Origin: Treponema sp.
Lineage (GTDB): Bacteria > Spirochaetota > Spirochaetia > Treponematales > Treponemataceae
Direction: 5' to 3'
Length of the DNA: 36,329 nucleotides
Assembly (NCBI GenBank): GCA_017629095.1
Contig: JAGBXW010000027.1
Coordinates: forward strand, 1-36,329
Numbering within the stretch: position 1 is the stretch's first letter; each line of letters begins with the position of its first letter. Positions 22,300-31,152 of this stretch are shown piece after piece. Made by a program: the position numbers and the translations under genes. A model generated the notes under the pieces. The model searched no databases. It saw only the letters and a program-made list of their open reading frames with translations, and was not told the DNA's origin.

Positions 22300-23395
22300 A
22301 GGTGGTGTAGGCAAAAGCCTTATTTCAGCAAACTTGGCCATTGCCCTAGGCCAAGCAGACAAAAAGGTTATTCTGGCAGACTTGGATTTAGGTGCTTCAA
22401 ACTTGCATCTTGTTATTGGCCATCAGGCTCCAAAACAAGGCATAGGAACCTATCTATCTGGCCAAGCAAAATTCGAAGATGTTATTCTTGACTCTGAATA
22501 CAAAAACGTGCGATTTATTCCTGGTGACTCCGAAATTCCAGGATTAACAGCCTTGAAAATTGCGCAAAAAAACGACTTGGTAAAAAAGCTCCAAAAGCTC
22601 GATGCCGACTACTTGATTGTTGACTTGGGGGCAGGCACCCATCTTACCATCTTGGATTTATTCCTCCTATCACCCCAAGGTATTGTAGTTACAGCCCCAA
22701 CGGTTACCGCCACCTTGAATGGCTACCTTTTCCTGAAAAATGCAGTTTTCCGCATGATGTATAACACCTTCAAGAAGAATTCCAAGGCCTACAACTACTT
22801 AGAGCACTTGAAAGCAGATGCAACATCTTTACAGCGTCTCTACATCCCTAAACTGGTGGAAAACATTGCTACCATTGATCCTCAAAGTGCAGCCCTGTTC
22901 AAGCACCGCATGAGTCAGTTTAGACCTCGCCTTATCTTGAACATGATTGATGAGCCACGAGATGCAGAGAAATCCCTAAAAATCCGCCGTTCTTGTAGCG
23001 AATACTTAGGCTTGGAGATGGAGCACCTTGGTATTATTTATCGTGACAGCTTGCAGGACAAGGCTTTGGAATCTCGCTTGCCCATCATTATTTACAAGCC
23101 TCAATCCATGTTGGCTCAATCTATTTATCGTATTGCCGATAAGATTATCTCTTCTCAAACCATCACCTTTGACGGAGTTTCAGATAGTTTTGAACAAGCC
23201 GAAGCAGAAGCAGCTGAAGATTTAGAAACAAAGATGTCCTATGTGGAAGATTTGCTGGGAAGTGGTGCCCTTACCACAGGAGACTTAACAGAAGTCATTA
23301 AATCACAGCAGTTTGAGTTGACTCAGATTCGCAAAGAAAACCAGTTGTTGAAATCAAAATTGCTTAAAGCTGTTTCCCAAGGCTTTAAAATCTAA
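22271..23395 (+). CDS. MinD/ParA-like ATPase with C-terminal coiled coil
   Basis: This 374-residue protein has the deviant Walker A motif SGKGGVGKS right after the start (8-16), DLDLGASNLH as Walker A', and IVDLGAG as Walker B. ATG 22271 is preferred over 22262 because GGAG lies nine bases upstream. The P-loop half resembles MinD/FlhG/MRP. A C-terminal addition (about 305-374) with acidic and then heptad-like sequence (QFELTQIRKENQLLKS) forms a coiled coil. It could place proteins or flagella, as MinD or FlhG do; no min or flagellar gene lies in the window. The preceding membrane protein overlaps it. Confidence 0.75.
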   Translation: MQIIPVASGKGGVGKSLISANLAIALGQADKKVILADLDLGASNLHLVIGHQAPKQGIGTYLSGQAKFEDVILDSEYKNVRFIPGDSEIPGLTALKIAQKNDLVKKLQKLDADYLIVDLGAGTHLTILDLFLLSPQGIVVTAPTVTATLNGYLFLKNAVFRMMYNTFKKNSKAYNYLEHLKADATSLQRLYIPKLVENIATIDPQSAALFKHRMSQFRPRLILNMIDEPRDAEKSLKIRRSCSEYLGLEMEHLGIIYRDSLQDKALESRLPIIIYKPQSMLAQSIYRIADKIISSQTITFDGVSDSFEQAEAEAAEDLETKMSYVEDLLGSGALTTGDLTEVIKSQQFELTQIRKENQLLKSKLLKAVSQGFKI

Positions 23396-23406
23396 AGGAT
23401 TTCTCC

Positions 23407-24390
23407 ATGCCATTGTACTTGAATTATCCTTCTTGGATTCATCCAGAAATTTTTCCTGGAGTGCCTGTCCTTGGCCTCATTCGTTGGTATGGCCTGATGT
23501 ATATCTTTGCCTTCGGTACTGCTTTTCTTGTATTAAAGCGGCTGATGAAAGAAGGCGCGCTGAATACTGCTGATTACACAGCCAACGAAGATGATTTATT
23601 TAGCTTCATTGCCACTGGCATTGTGTTTTTGTTGATTGGAGCAAGAGTCTTTTCCACCTTGGTGTATGACACTTCTGGTGTGTATTGGAGAAAACCATGG
23701 CTTATTTTTTGGCCTTTTAACGAAGCTGGTCAATTTACTGGTCTTGCAGGAATGTCTTACCACGGAGGCTTTATTGGTGGCCTCATCGGCATGATTGTCT
23801 GGTGCCTGAAAAAAAAGCGCCCTATCTTGCAATGGGTCGATGCTATGTCCATTGCAGTCGCCTTTGGTTACACCTTTGGTCGCTTGGGAAACTTCTTGAA
23901 CGGAGAGCTTTTTGGTCGCATTACCACCATGCCTTGGGGCATGATTTTCCCCTATGCCCAGCAATTTTCCACCTCAATTCCATGGGTACAGGAATTTGCA
24001 ACAGAGGCTGGAATGGTAATTGCAGAAGGTCAACGCCTCGTAAACCTACCCCGCCATCCTAGCCAGCTTTACGAAGCCTTGTTTGAAGGACTTGTTCTTG
24101 GCTGCATTCTGTGGAGCCTTAGAAAACATAAGCCTTTTATGGGCTTTACCACGGCTCTGTACACCATTGGCTATGGTTTCTTTCGTTTCTTCATTGAATA
24201 TTTCCGAGAACCAGATGCCGACTTAGGCTACCGAATCGAGGCTGTGACAGGCACTCCCACCTACATGAATACCTCTTGGTTCAACATTTCCACTGGACAA
24301 ATCCTTTGTTTGCTGATGATTATTGGTGGACTTTTGTTGATGTTATTCTCATGGATTCGTAGCAAAAAAGGAAGGAATGCAGATGTTTGA
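23407..24390 (+). CDS. lgt: Prolipoprotein diacylglyceryl transferase
   Basis: This 327-residue membrane enzyme moves diacylglycerol from phosphatidylglycerol to the lipobox cysteine of pre-lipoproteins. GRLGNFLNGELFGR (about 159-172) is the Lgt signature, with YHGG (around 118) and R-x-P-S-Q-L-Y-E. About seven membrane helices. It would modify the lipoproteins encoded at 450, 5187 and 34060. A large loop between signature and the RHPSQLYE segment is typical. AAGGA precedes ATG; 14 bases or fewer overlap nadE. Confidence 0.93.
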   Translation: MPLYLNYPSWIHPEIFPGVPVLGLIRWYGLMYIFAFGTAFLVLKRLMKEGALNTADYTANEDDLFSFIATGIVFLLIGARVFSTLVYDTSGVYWRKPWLIFWPFNEAGQFTGLAGMSYHGGFIGGLIGMIVWCLKKKRPILQWVDAMSIAVAFGYTFGRLGNFLNGELFGRITTMPWGMIFPYAQQFSTSIPWVQEFATEAGMVIAEGQRLVNLPRHPSQLYEALFEGLVLGCILWSLRKHKPFMGFTTALYTIGYGFFRFFIEYFREPDADLGYRIEAVTGTPTYMNTSWFNISTGQILCLLMIIGGLLLMLFSWIRSKKGRNADV

Positions 24391-25108
24391 TCCACAAAAA
24401 ATAAAAGACGATTGTGTTGCGTGGATTCGTCAGTTTTTTGACGAAAATGGCAAAGACTGCAATGCCGTTGTAGGCATTTCTGGGGGAAAAGATAGCTCCG
24501 TTGTGGCAGCCCTCTGTGTAGAAGCCCTTGGAAAAGAGCGAGTTATTGGAGTACTTATGCCTTGTGGTCAGCAACATGACATAGACATGGCCTACAAGCT
24601 GGTACATCATCTGGGAATCCGCCACTTTGAAGTAAATATTCAAGAAGCAGCAGAAGGACTGAAAAAACATATTCCCTTTGCACTTTCTCAGCAAAGCACT
24701 ATAAACCTTTTTCCCCGACTTCGCATGACAACCCTGTATGCCGTTTCTCAAAGCTTTAACGGAAGAGTTGCCAACACTTGTAATCTTTCGGAGGACTGGG
24801 TAGGCTATTCGACTCGCTACGGCGATGCAGCTGGGGACTTTAGCCCCTTGTGCAATCTTACAGTGCAGGAAGTAAAGGCGGTGGGTCAAGCAGTTGGCTT
24901 ACCCCAAGACTTAGTAGAAAAGGTTCCTATCGACGGGCTTTGTGGTAAAACTGACGAGGATAATCTTGGGTTTACCTATGCCGAACTAGATAAATACATT
25001 CGCACTGGTGAAATTGAAAATCAAGCTACAAAGGCTCGCATTGATCACCTGCACAAAATCAATCAATTCAAGCTGCAACTTATGCCCAGCTTTATGCCTC
25101 AGTTGTAG
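24383..25108 (+). CDS. nadE: Ammonia-dependent NAD+ synthetase
   Basis: This 241-residue protein makes NAD from deamido-NAD with ATP and ammonia. The ATP pyrophosphatase P-loop is SGGKDSS. Later signatures are NLSEDWVGYSTRYGDAAGDF, PLCNLTVQEV and the KTDEDNLGF loop. It lacks the glutaminase domain, so it must use ammonia. Start 24383 has AAGGA six bases upstream; ATG 24377, two codons earlier, is also possible. It overlaps the end of lgt and shares its transcript, ending at the terminator at 25121. Confidence 0.92.
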   Translation: MFDPQKIKDDCVAWIRQFFDENGKDCNAVVGISGGKDSSVVAALCVEALGKERVIGVLMPCGQQHDIDMAYKLVHHLGIRHFEVNIQEAAEGLKKHIPFALSQQSTINLFPRLRMTTLYAVSQSFNGRVANTCNLSEDWVGYSTRYGDAAGDFSPLCNLTVQEVKAVGQAVGLPQDLVEKVPIDGLCGKTDEDNLGFTYAELDKYIRTGEIENQATKARIDHLHKINQFKLQLMPSFMPQL

Positions 25109-25120
25109 TTCAGCAACAAA

Positions 25121-25168
25121 AAAAACACCTGCCAAACTCACATACAGTTTAACAGGTGTTTTTATTTT
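25121..25168. terminator. Terminator between nadE and transketolase
   Basis: AAAAACACCTG (25121-25131) pairs with CAGGTGTTTTT (25153-25163), inner AAACT with AGTTT, then ATTTT. The A run on the left lets it serve the convergent tkt gene as well. Confidence 0.88.
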
Positions 25169-25231
25169 CCTTCCCGAAAGCACTTTCTGAGAACTAGCTG
25201 ATAAAACCAATTCCCAGAACCTTTTCCCAGC

Positions 25232-27196
25232 TTATTTCTTCAAAACTTCAGCAAGCTTTTCTGCAGTAAAGCCAAAATGCTCGGCTACCTTTGCAGCAGG
25301 ACCTGAAGCACCAAAGCCAGTCAAGCAGAACAAGTCCTCTTGACTGGTAGCCACAGCTTCCCAGCCCATCTTGATTCCAGCCTCTGCCACCACCACACGA
25401 GGAGCATTGCCAAGGATGGTATCACGAATAGCCTTAGGCTGGCTCAAGAACAGCTCTCTGTCCATGATTGAAACAACACGGATTCTCTTTCCTTCTACCA
25501 TGTTAGTTGCCTTCAAAGCCATTTCCACTTCGGAACCAGTGGCAACAATGGTAATATCTGGTGTGTCATCACCCTTTCGTGCAACGTATCCACCGCACTT
25601 AATGGTGTTCTTCCAGTCTGCATCTTCTTTTTCAAATACCGTCAGATTCTGGCGACTCAACAACAAGCATACAGGGTGATCTTTTGACTCCATGGCCATT
25701 TTCCAGGCCTCATTGGTTTCCTCTGCATCAGCAGGACGCAAAACTTGCACCCCAGGAATTCCTCGTAAGGAAGACAATGTTTCAATGGGCTGGTGGGTGG
25801 GGCCATCTTCACCAACAAAGATGGAGTCGTGAGTCAGAATATAGATAACGGGCAACTTCATCAAAGCAGCCACACGGAGAGCTGGTCGCTCGTAGTCAGC
25901 AAACACCGCAAAGGTAGCACAGAATCCACGCAATCCACCATGGAGGGTAATACCAGAGCTAATAGCGGCCATAGCAAACTCACGGATACCAAAGCGAATA
26001 GTTCGACCTTCCCGATTGTCTGCAGTGTATACACCATAATCCTTCAATGCAGTGGAGTTGGGGCCCTCCAAATCAGCAGAACCACCCACCAAAGCAGGAC
26101 AAGCCTTTGCCACAAGAGGAAGAGTCTTACCAGAAGCTGCACGAGTTGCCAAGGAATCTCCCACATTGTAACTAGGGAGCGCTAGTTCAGCCACATTTCC
26201 AGAATGCATATCATCCCACAACTTTCTCAGGTCTGGGTTTGCAGCTGACCAGGCTTCAAAAGTCTTGTTCCAGTCAGCCTGAGCCTGAGCAAGTTCAGCA
26301 CCACGAGCCTTAAAATAATCGTAGGCTTCAGGCACCACGTAGAAGGTCTTTTCAGGATCCAAGCCCAATTCGGTCTTTGCCTTTACAATATTTTCATCTC
26401 CAAGCGGAGCACCGTGGGCAGTAGCAGTTCCAGCGATAGGAGAGCCCTTTCCAATAACAGACTTCAGCATAATCAAGGTGGGCTTGTCAGTTTCAGCTTT
26501 AGCCTCAGCTACCAACTTGGCAATTCCTGCCATATCGTACATATCACCAGAGAGAACCTGCCAACCATAGGCCTTATAACGACCAGCAATATCCTCGGTA
26601 AAGGTAATGTCAGTGGAACCATCAATACTAATTTTGTTTTCGTCGTAGAATACGATTAATTTACCCAACTTTAAGTGGCCTGCCAAGCTAGAAGCTTCTG
26701 CAGAAACACCTTCCATCAAGCAGCCTTCACCCACCAAGGCATAGGTGTAGTGATCAACAACCTTGTGTTCAGCAGTGTTAAAACGAGCAGCCAACATGGT
26801 CTCAGCTATTGCTTCACCAACAGCCACTGCAATTCCCTGTCCCAGAGGACCACTGGTGCATTCAACACCATCTGTGTCCCCAAACTCAGGGTGACCAGGA
26901 CAATGGGAACCAATCTGGCGGAAGGATTTTACGTCATCCATAGTTACCTTGTAACCACTAATATGAAGAATAGAATATAAAAGCATGGAACCATGTCCGG
27001 CAGAAAGCAAGAAACGATCCCGATCTACCCAGCTTGAATCGGCTGGATTATGTTTCATCACTTCGCCATACAATACAGCGGCCAATTCGGCACATCCCAA
27101 GGGCAAACCAGGGTGACCAGATTTTGCCTTTTGAATTGCGTCCATAGATAAACTGCGGACAGAGAGTGCAGTTGCCTCCAATCCCTTCATATTCAT
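25232..27196 (-). CDS. tkt: Transketolase
   Basis: This 654-residue enzyme transfers two-carbon units in the pentose phosphate pathway. SGHPGLPLG (about 24-32), GEGCLMEG with the thiamine diphosphate motif ending in DENKISIDG, HGAPLGDEN, and the DSIFVGEDGPTHQP segment all belong to the family. ATG 27196 is chosen because GAGGAG lies six bases upstream; an earlier start at 27238 has no ribosome site. Full length, no truncation. Its 3' end faces nadE. Confidence 0.94.
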   Translation of the reverse strand: MNMKGLEATALSVRSLSMDAIQKAKSGHPGLPLGCAELAAVLYGEVMKHNPADSSWVDRDRFLLSAGHGSMLLYSILHISGYKVTMDDVKSFRQIGSHCPGHPEFGDTDGVECTSGPLGQGIAVAVGEAIAETMLAARFNTAEHKVVDHYTYALVGEGCLMEGVSAEASSLAGHLKLGKLIVFYDENKISIDGSTDITFTEDIAGRYKAYGWQVLSGDMYDMAGIAKLVAEAKAETDKPTLIMLKSVIGKGSPIAGTATAHGAPLGDENIVKAKTELGLDPEKTFYVVPEAYDYFKARGAELAQAQADWNKTFEAWSAANPDLRKLWDDMHSGNVAELALPSYNVGDSLATRAASGKTLPLVAKACPALVGGSADLEGPNSTALKDYGVYTADNREGRTIRFGIREFAMAAISSGITLHGGLRGFCATFAVFADYERPALRVAALMKLPVIYILTHDSIFVGEDGPTHQPIETLSSLRGIPGVQVLRPADAEETNEAWKMAMESKDHPVCLLLSRQNLTVFEKEDADWKNTIKCGGYVARKGDDTPDITIVATGSEVEMALKATNMVEGKRIRVVSIMDRELFLSQPKAIRDTILGNAPRVVVAEAGIKMGWEAVATSQEDLFCLTGFGASGPAAKVAEHFGFTAEKLAEVLKK

Positions 27197-27357
27197 ATAG
27201 TACTCCTCGTTCAGCTCCGAAAGCCAATTTAAAATCAATTGGATATATTGGTTTTCGCAACAGATATCTTTTAATTATACCAAGAGCTAATATTATTATC
27301 AATCGATAAACAGAGAAAACAATTTACACTAAAATGAGGACAACAAAACTATATAGT

Positions 27358-28857
27358 CTATTCTTTATTCTTAGCTTTGATTACGGTAAACCGATGTTTA
27401 TAGTTTTCCTTTAAGGCTAATTTCAATTCTGTAGCAACTTCTTCAAAGTTGTACTCCATTCCTTCCAAAGAAGCGGCCATAGCACGTACATCCTCATCCT
27501 TTAGGTGAACATCATGTAACAAGCTTTCTAACATGTATTGAATATGGGTAGAAAGTTGGGTCAGAATTACCAAGGGTTGCTGAGGAAAACCTTCCAGCTG
27601 ATCATCCACATCATCCAACTCCAACACTAAATCAAACACCTTTGTATGCAGTTCCAACAAGCGATGGCGAATTGGCCCTCGTTCAAAGTCGGCAAACCAA
27701 TTATAGCTTTCTTCAAGCTTGTTTCTTCGTGAGCGGATTGTTCCCTGAAGCCGCTTCCGTTTCAGCAGATCCAAGGCAGAGGTAGATTCCCCCAACATCA
27801 AATTGATGAGTGTTTCTTCGTTGTTTTTTTTATTGTACAGTCCATCAACAATCCATGAATCAAAGATGACCCGAGGCCACAACATCATTTCTGCATTCAG
27901 CTGTTCATTGCTCCATGCAGCAGAGTCACTTTCTTCTAGGCCGACATTTGACTGTAGCCAAGGCCCCACCGCAGGCACCTCCTGCCCCTTAAACCACAGA
28001 CGACTTTCCACACCGTAGGGCTCCATTCCAATGAGTTTTGAGTGTTTGATAGCTTCTTCAATGGTACCAGCGCTATCCCTACACAATTCCTGCTTATGCA
28101 TAAAGAAAACACGAGCCAATTGCTCTTCTATGGCTCCACAAGGTCCAAAGGTGTCAAAACTTTCCAACATTCTTTTTTCAAAAATCTTGTACCATTCTCT
28201 TCGTTGTTGATCCACAGGTTCTTGTTGAAAGGGATTTTCCTTGTGACTGCACAAAGGATGAATTTTTATAACGCCTCGTCGCCAATCTACAACCTCTGCC
28301 AGCAACAAATCCCCGCGTTTAAAATTCCAATCTTTAAAAAGCTTAGAACAATCAAGTACCATCAAACTAACTGTTTGAGGTAATTCCTCTTCAAAGGAGC
28401 ACAGAAGGCTATCTCGAGCCGCTGGATCCGAGAGAATAAATTGAATGGCATACTCTTCTCCAAACAAAGAAAAAAATGGTAATACTTCTCGCAGAGGAAA
28501 TTCCATCACGTTTCGAGGAAGAATCTCATTGTCAAATGAAAATTGCAATACACCAGAAGCAACCTCAGAATTCACAAAGGGGATACAACGATGGCCCACC
28601 AACAAATATCCACCTTCAATTTCTTTTCTCGTTGGCTTTATAATAAAGGTTGCCCCCATAAAAGCTCCCGCGCGAGTTAAGAACTTTCCACCTTCCAATG
28701 CAAAAATGAAGGGACTTGCTTCAAGATATGCCTCAATTTCGTTGATAGACAAATGTATATCAAGGGGAGCGAAACCTTCTTGCAGCTCTTTTGCAGAGAA
28801 TTCTTCAGTCTGAATGCGAATAAAATCCATTAACAAGTTTTCAATAATTGGAGTCAT
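27358..28857 (-). CDS. Protein of unknown function, 499 residues
   Basis: I do not recognise this protein. ATG 28857 is chosen because a promoter ends seven bases before it; a TTG at 28893 would lie inside the -35 box. It has no signal peptide or membrane helix. It is acidic and mostly mixed alpha/beta with a helical C-terminal third (about 390-490: RNKLEESYNW, LVLELDDVDDQ, LHDVHLKDEDV). Several tryptophans and aromatic pairs occur mid-protein (ESRLWFKGQEV, VGPWLQS). It could be a cytoplasmic binding or scaffold protein. transketolase lies downstream on the same strand after about 160 bp. Confidence 0.6.
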   Translation of the reverse strand: MTPIIENLLMDFIRIQTEEFSAKELQEGFAPLDIHLSINEIEAYLEASPFIFALEGGKFLTRAGAFMGATFIIKPTRKEIEGGYLLVGHRCIPFVNSEVASGVLQFSFDNEILPRNVMEFPLREVLPFFSLFGEEYAIQFILSDPAARDSLLCSFEEELPQTVSLMVLDCSKLFKDWNFKRGDLLLAEVVDWRRGVIKIHPLCSHKENPFQQEPVDQQRREWYKIFEKRMLESFDTFGPCGAIEEQLARVFFMHKQELCRDSAGTIEEAIKHSKLIGMEPYGVESRLWFKGQEVPAVGPWLQSNVGLEESDSAAWSNEQLNAEMMLWPRVIFDSWIVDGLYNKKNNEETLINLMLGESTSALDLLKRKRLQGTIRSRRNKLEESYNWFADFERGPIRHRLLELHTKVFDLVLELDDVDDQLEGFPQQPLVILTQLSTHIQYMLESLLHDVHLKDEDVRAMAASLEGMEYNFEEVATELKLALKENYKHRFTVIKAKNKE

Positions 28858-28864
28858 CTTCAAT

Positions 28865-28893
28865 ATCATATAATGCAACTGGTCAAAAATCAA
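28865..28893 (-). promoter_or_regulatory. Leaderless promoter of the 499-residue protein
   Basis: TTGATT (28893-28888) and TATGAT (28870-28865), 17 bp apart; seven bases then ATG 28857. Confidence 0.6.
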
Positions 28894-28953
28894 GTGAAGG
28901 ATGCCTCAGATCCCCTCATCTTTCCGAATACGATTTACCCTATTTTGACATAA

Positions 28954-28973
28954 TGACACATATACATGTTTCA
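28954..28973. promoter_or_regulatory. 20-bp imperfect palindrome upstream of the sigma-54 promoter
   Basis: Sixteen of 20 bases agree with the reverse complement; ends TGA and TCA. It lies about 190 bp before the promoter at 29143, a normal distance for an enhancer-binding protein site. Function inferred. Confidence 0.35.
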
Positions 28974-29142
28974 TTTTGATACAATTTTTATCTTTTTTTT
29001 CTCCACTGAGTTTTTTTGTCCATTTTTAAACTTTATTTATATGACGTAACTGTACTTTTGTAAATTTAATAACCTTATATTAATTCTATATATAATAATA
29101 AAATAAGAATTAAACTTATTTTTTTCTTAATTACTTGAAAAG

Positions 29143-29159
29143 TTGGCATGCCAATTGCA
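29143..29159 (+). promoter_or_regulatory. Sigma-54 (RpoN) promoter of hsp20
   Basis: TTGGCATG, four bases, then TTGCA. The invariant GG (29145-29146) and GC (29157-29158) are ten bases apart, as required. The transcript start would be near 29170, at the foot of a 7-bp stem with a GCAA tetraloop (29169-29186). Confidence 0.75.
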
Positions 29160-29168
29160 TTATTTATA

Positions 29169-29221
29169 GTGTAAGGCAACTTACACATCATCTTGTTTAA
29201 TTTTTTTACCAATGGAGGTAA
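29169..29221 (+). promoter_or_regulatory. hsp20 leader with two hairpins, candidate RNA thermometer
   Basis: GTGTAAG (29169-29175) and CTTACAC (29180-29186) form a 5'-terminal stem. TTACC (29206-29210) can pair with GGTAA (29217-29221), covering part of the ribosome site GGAGGT (29214-29219). A weak stem here could melt on heating. Structure only; no temperature can be given. Confidence 0.4.
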
Positions 29222-29224
29222 CAC

Positions 29225-29659
29225 ATGAATTCTTTAGCTTTTTTTAACCCTCGGTTTACATCAGATCTTTTCGACGTAATTGACAGAAATCTGGGAGATT
29301 TGGTACCAGCTCAGACTTCTACACCAGTTGTCACACCAAAGGTTGATGTTCGTGAAACTCCTGCTGCATATATTCTGGACATGGATTTGCCAGGTTTTAC
29401 CGAAAAAGATGTGGAAATCAATCTGAAAGATAGAGTTCTTTCCATTTCTTCCAAGATGGAAGAAAAGAAAGAAGAAAAAAAGGATGGAGAATGGCTTATC
29501 AAAGAACGACGCTCCAGCTGCTTCTCTCGCCGCTTCACCTTGCCACAGGACATTGATGCAGAAAAGGTAACTGCTGAGTTCAAGCACGGTGTACTTTCTG
29601 TAGACATTCCTCGCAAGCCTGAACCTCAGGCTAAGCAAATTGCCATTACCGTTAAGTAA
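29225..29659 (+). CDS. Small heat-shock protein, Hsp20/alpha-crystallin family
   Basis: This 144-residue chaperone holds unfolding proteins until they are refolded. The alpha-crystallin domain (about 36-135) includes VDVRETPAAYIL, DLPGFTEKDVEI, and the family's end motif F-K-H-G-V-L-S-V-D-I-P. A charged EKKEEKK loop sits in the middle. It follows GGAGGT closely. It is a single gene with a sigma-54 promoter and its own terminator. Confidence 0.93.
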   Translation: MNSLAFFNPRFTSDLFDVIDRNLGDLVPAQTSTPVVTPKVDVRETPAAYILDMDLPGFTEKDVEINLKDRVLSISSKMEEKKEEKKDGEWLIKERRSSCFSRRFTLPQDIDAEKVTAEFKHGVLSVDIPRKPEPQAKQIAITVK

Positions 29660-29694
29660 GCAGGCAACAAGTTTTACTCATTGATTCTTCCTTA

Positions 29695-29740
29695 AAACAA
29701 AGAGGCTACCTTGGGTCAATCCCGTGGTAGCCTCACTTCA
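29695..29740. terminator. Terminator between hsp20 and the liv operon
   Basis: GAGGCTACC (29702-29710) pairs with GGTAGCCTC (29726-29734). On the minus strand it is followed by TTTGTTTT, so it mainly ends the liv/CBS transcript, and it may serve hsp20. Confidence 0.8.
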
Positions 29741-29778
29741 TTTCAGAATTTTCCTCGACACAAAACCAAGGTGAAATC

Positions 29779-30417
29779 CTAACGGATATCTTCCACTTCC
29801 AAGGTTGACTCTTTCAGGATTTGCTCAAACTTTTCTCGCTCAATTCCAGTAACTTTAACAGTACATCGTCGTTGAGCAGCATCATCCACATCAAAAGTAA
29901 CCAATGAAACAATGTTTCCATTGGAAGCAGCAATGGCGTTAGAAAGCTTTGCAATCATACCAGGCTTTTCTTCCACTTGGAATGTAGCTCGAATTCCCTC
30001 ATGACGTGCACCGAACATATCAACAAAGGTTCGGAACAAGTCAGTTTCTGTAATAATTCCTACTAACAACTCTCCCTTCATTACAGGAAGACATCCAACT
30101 TGAGAATCAGCCATAATACGGGCAGCTTCTTCTACCACTTCTGTTTGCTGAACAGTAATTACATTTTTTTCCATTACTGTCTCAACTTTCAGCTTTGTCA
30201 AAAGATAGCTGATTTCATACATGTCCAAGGTAGTTGCAGCAGAAGGCCCAGCTTTCACCAAGTCTTTTTTGGTAACAATTCCAACCAAACGATTGTTCTT
30301 GTCCAAAACCGGCAACTTTCCGATTTTTTCCCTTGTCATCAGCGCCCGGGCATCATTTACAGACATATCGGGCGAAACAAAAATCGGATTCCGTGTCATT
30401 ACATTTGCAATAATCAT
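29779..30417 (-). CDS. CBS-CBS-ACT domain protein (AcuB-like)
   Basis: This 212-residue cytoplasmic protein has two CBS domains (about 7-58 and 80-130: IGKLPVLDKNNRLVGIVTKKDL and VGCLPVMKGELLVGIITETDL) which bind adenine nucleotides, and an ACT domain (about 141-205, FQVEEKPGMIAKLSNAIA) that may bind an amino acid. Coming last in a branched-chain amino-acid transport operon, it may sense leucine-type ligands and energy state to adjust transport. It follows livF by 24 bases. Function inferred from domains and place. Confidence 0.85.
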   Translation of the reverse strand: MIIANVMTRNPIFVSPDMSVNDARALMTREKIGKLPVLDKNNRLVGIVTKKDLVKAGPSAATTLDMYEISYLLTKLKVETVMEKNVITVQQTEVVEEAARIMADSQVGCLPVMKGELLVGIITETDLFRTFVDMFGARHEGIRATFQVEEKPGMIAKLSNAIAASNGNIVSLVTFDVDDAAQRRCTVKVTGIEREKFEQILKESTLEVEDIR

Positions 30418-30441
30418 ATTTCCTCCTCAGGCATCTATAGT

Positions 30442-31149
30442 TTAACCGCCAAGATAAGCGGCTTTTACGGCATTATCCTTGGCCAACATATCCGCATTGC
30501 CAGATTTTGTTACCAAACCAGTTTCCAAAATATATGCTCTGTTGGCAATAGACAGTGCCTTGTAAGCATTCTGCTCTACCAAAAGCACGGTAGTTCCAGC
30601 TTGATTGATTTTCTGGATAATAGAAAAAATCTCATCAACAAGAATTGGAGCCAATCCCATGGAAGGTTCATCCAACAGCAAAAGTCGTGGCTTTGACATC
30701 AATGCCCGCCCCATGGCCAACATCTGTTGCTCACCACCAGAAAGGGTTCCAGCAACCTGTCGCAAACGCTCCTTCAAGCGGGGGAACATTTCATACACCA
30801 TTTCCAAGTCTTCTTTGATGCCAGCCTTATCCTTTCGAGTAAAGGCTCCCATTTCAAGATTATCCCGAACAGAAAGATTGGCAAAAATACGTCGTCCTTC
30901 TGGAACTTGAATCAAACCTTTTCGCACGATAGCATCAGGAGACATGGACGAAATATCTTCTCCCTCAAAAATCACACTGCCACCAACTTTTTTGATGATA
31001 TTTGAAATTGAGTGTAGAGTTGTAGTTTTTCCAGCACCGTTGGAACCAATCAAGGTAATAATTTCCCCCTGATTTACCTCAAAGCTAATGCCACGGAGAG
31101 CCTTAATTGCTCCATAGGAAACTTCCAAGTTTTGAACTTGCAACATCAT
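30442..31149 (-). CDS. livF: Branched-chain amino acid ABC transporter ATPase LivF
   Basis: This 235-residue ABC ATPase has Walker A GSNGAGKTT, signature LSGGEQQM and Walker B LLLLDEP, with SMGLAP after it as in LivF. It powers uptake through LivHM. livG ends four bases upstream. Confidence 0.93.
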   Translation of the reverse strand: MMLQVQNLEVSYGAIKALRGISFEVNQGEIITLIGSNGAGKTTTLHSISNIIKKVGGSVIFEGEDISSMSPDAIVRKGLIQVPEGRRIFANLSVRDNLEMGAFTRKDKAGIKEDLEMVYEMFPRLKERLRQVAGTLSGGEQQMLAMGRALMSKPRLLLLDEPSMGLAPILVDEIFSIIQKINQAGTTVLLVEQNAYKALSIANRAYILETGLVTKSGNADMLAKDNAVKAAYLGG

Positions 31150-31152
31150 ACG

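Noticed and set aside
28858..28893. TTG 28893 as start of the 499-residue protein
   Set aside because: It falls within the -35 box of the promoter, and ATG 28857 fits the -10 spacing.
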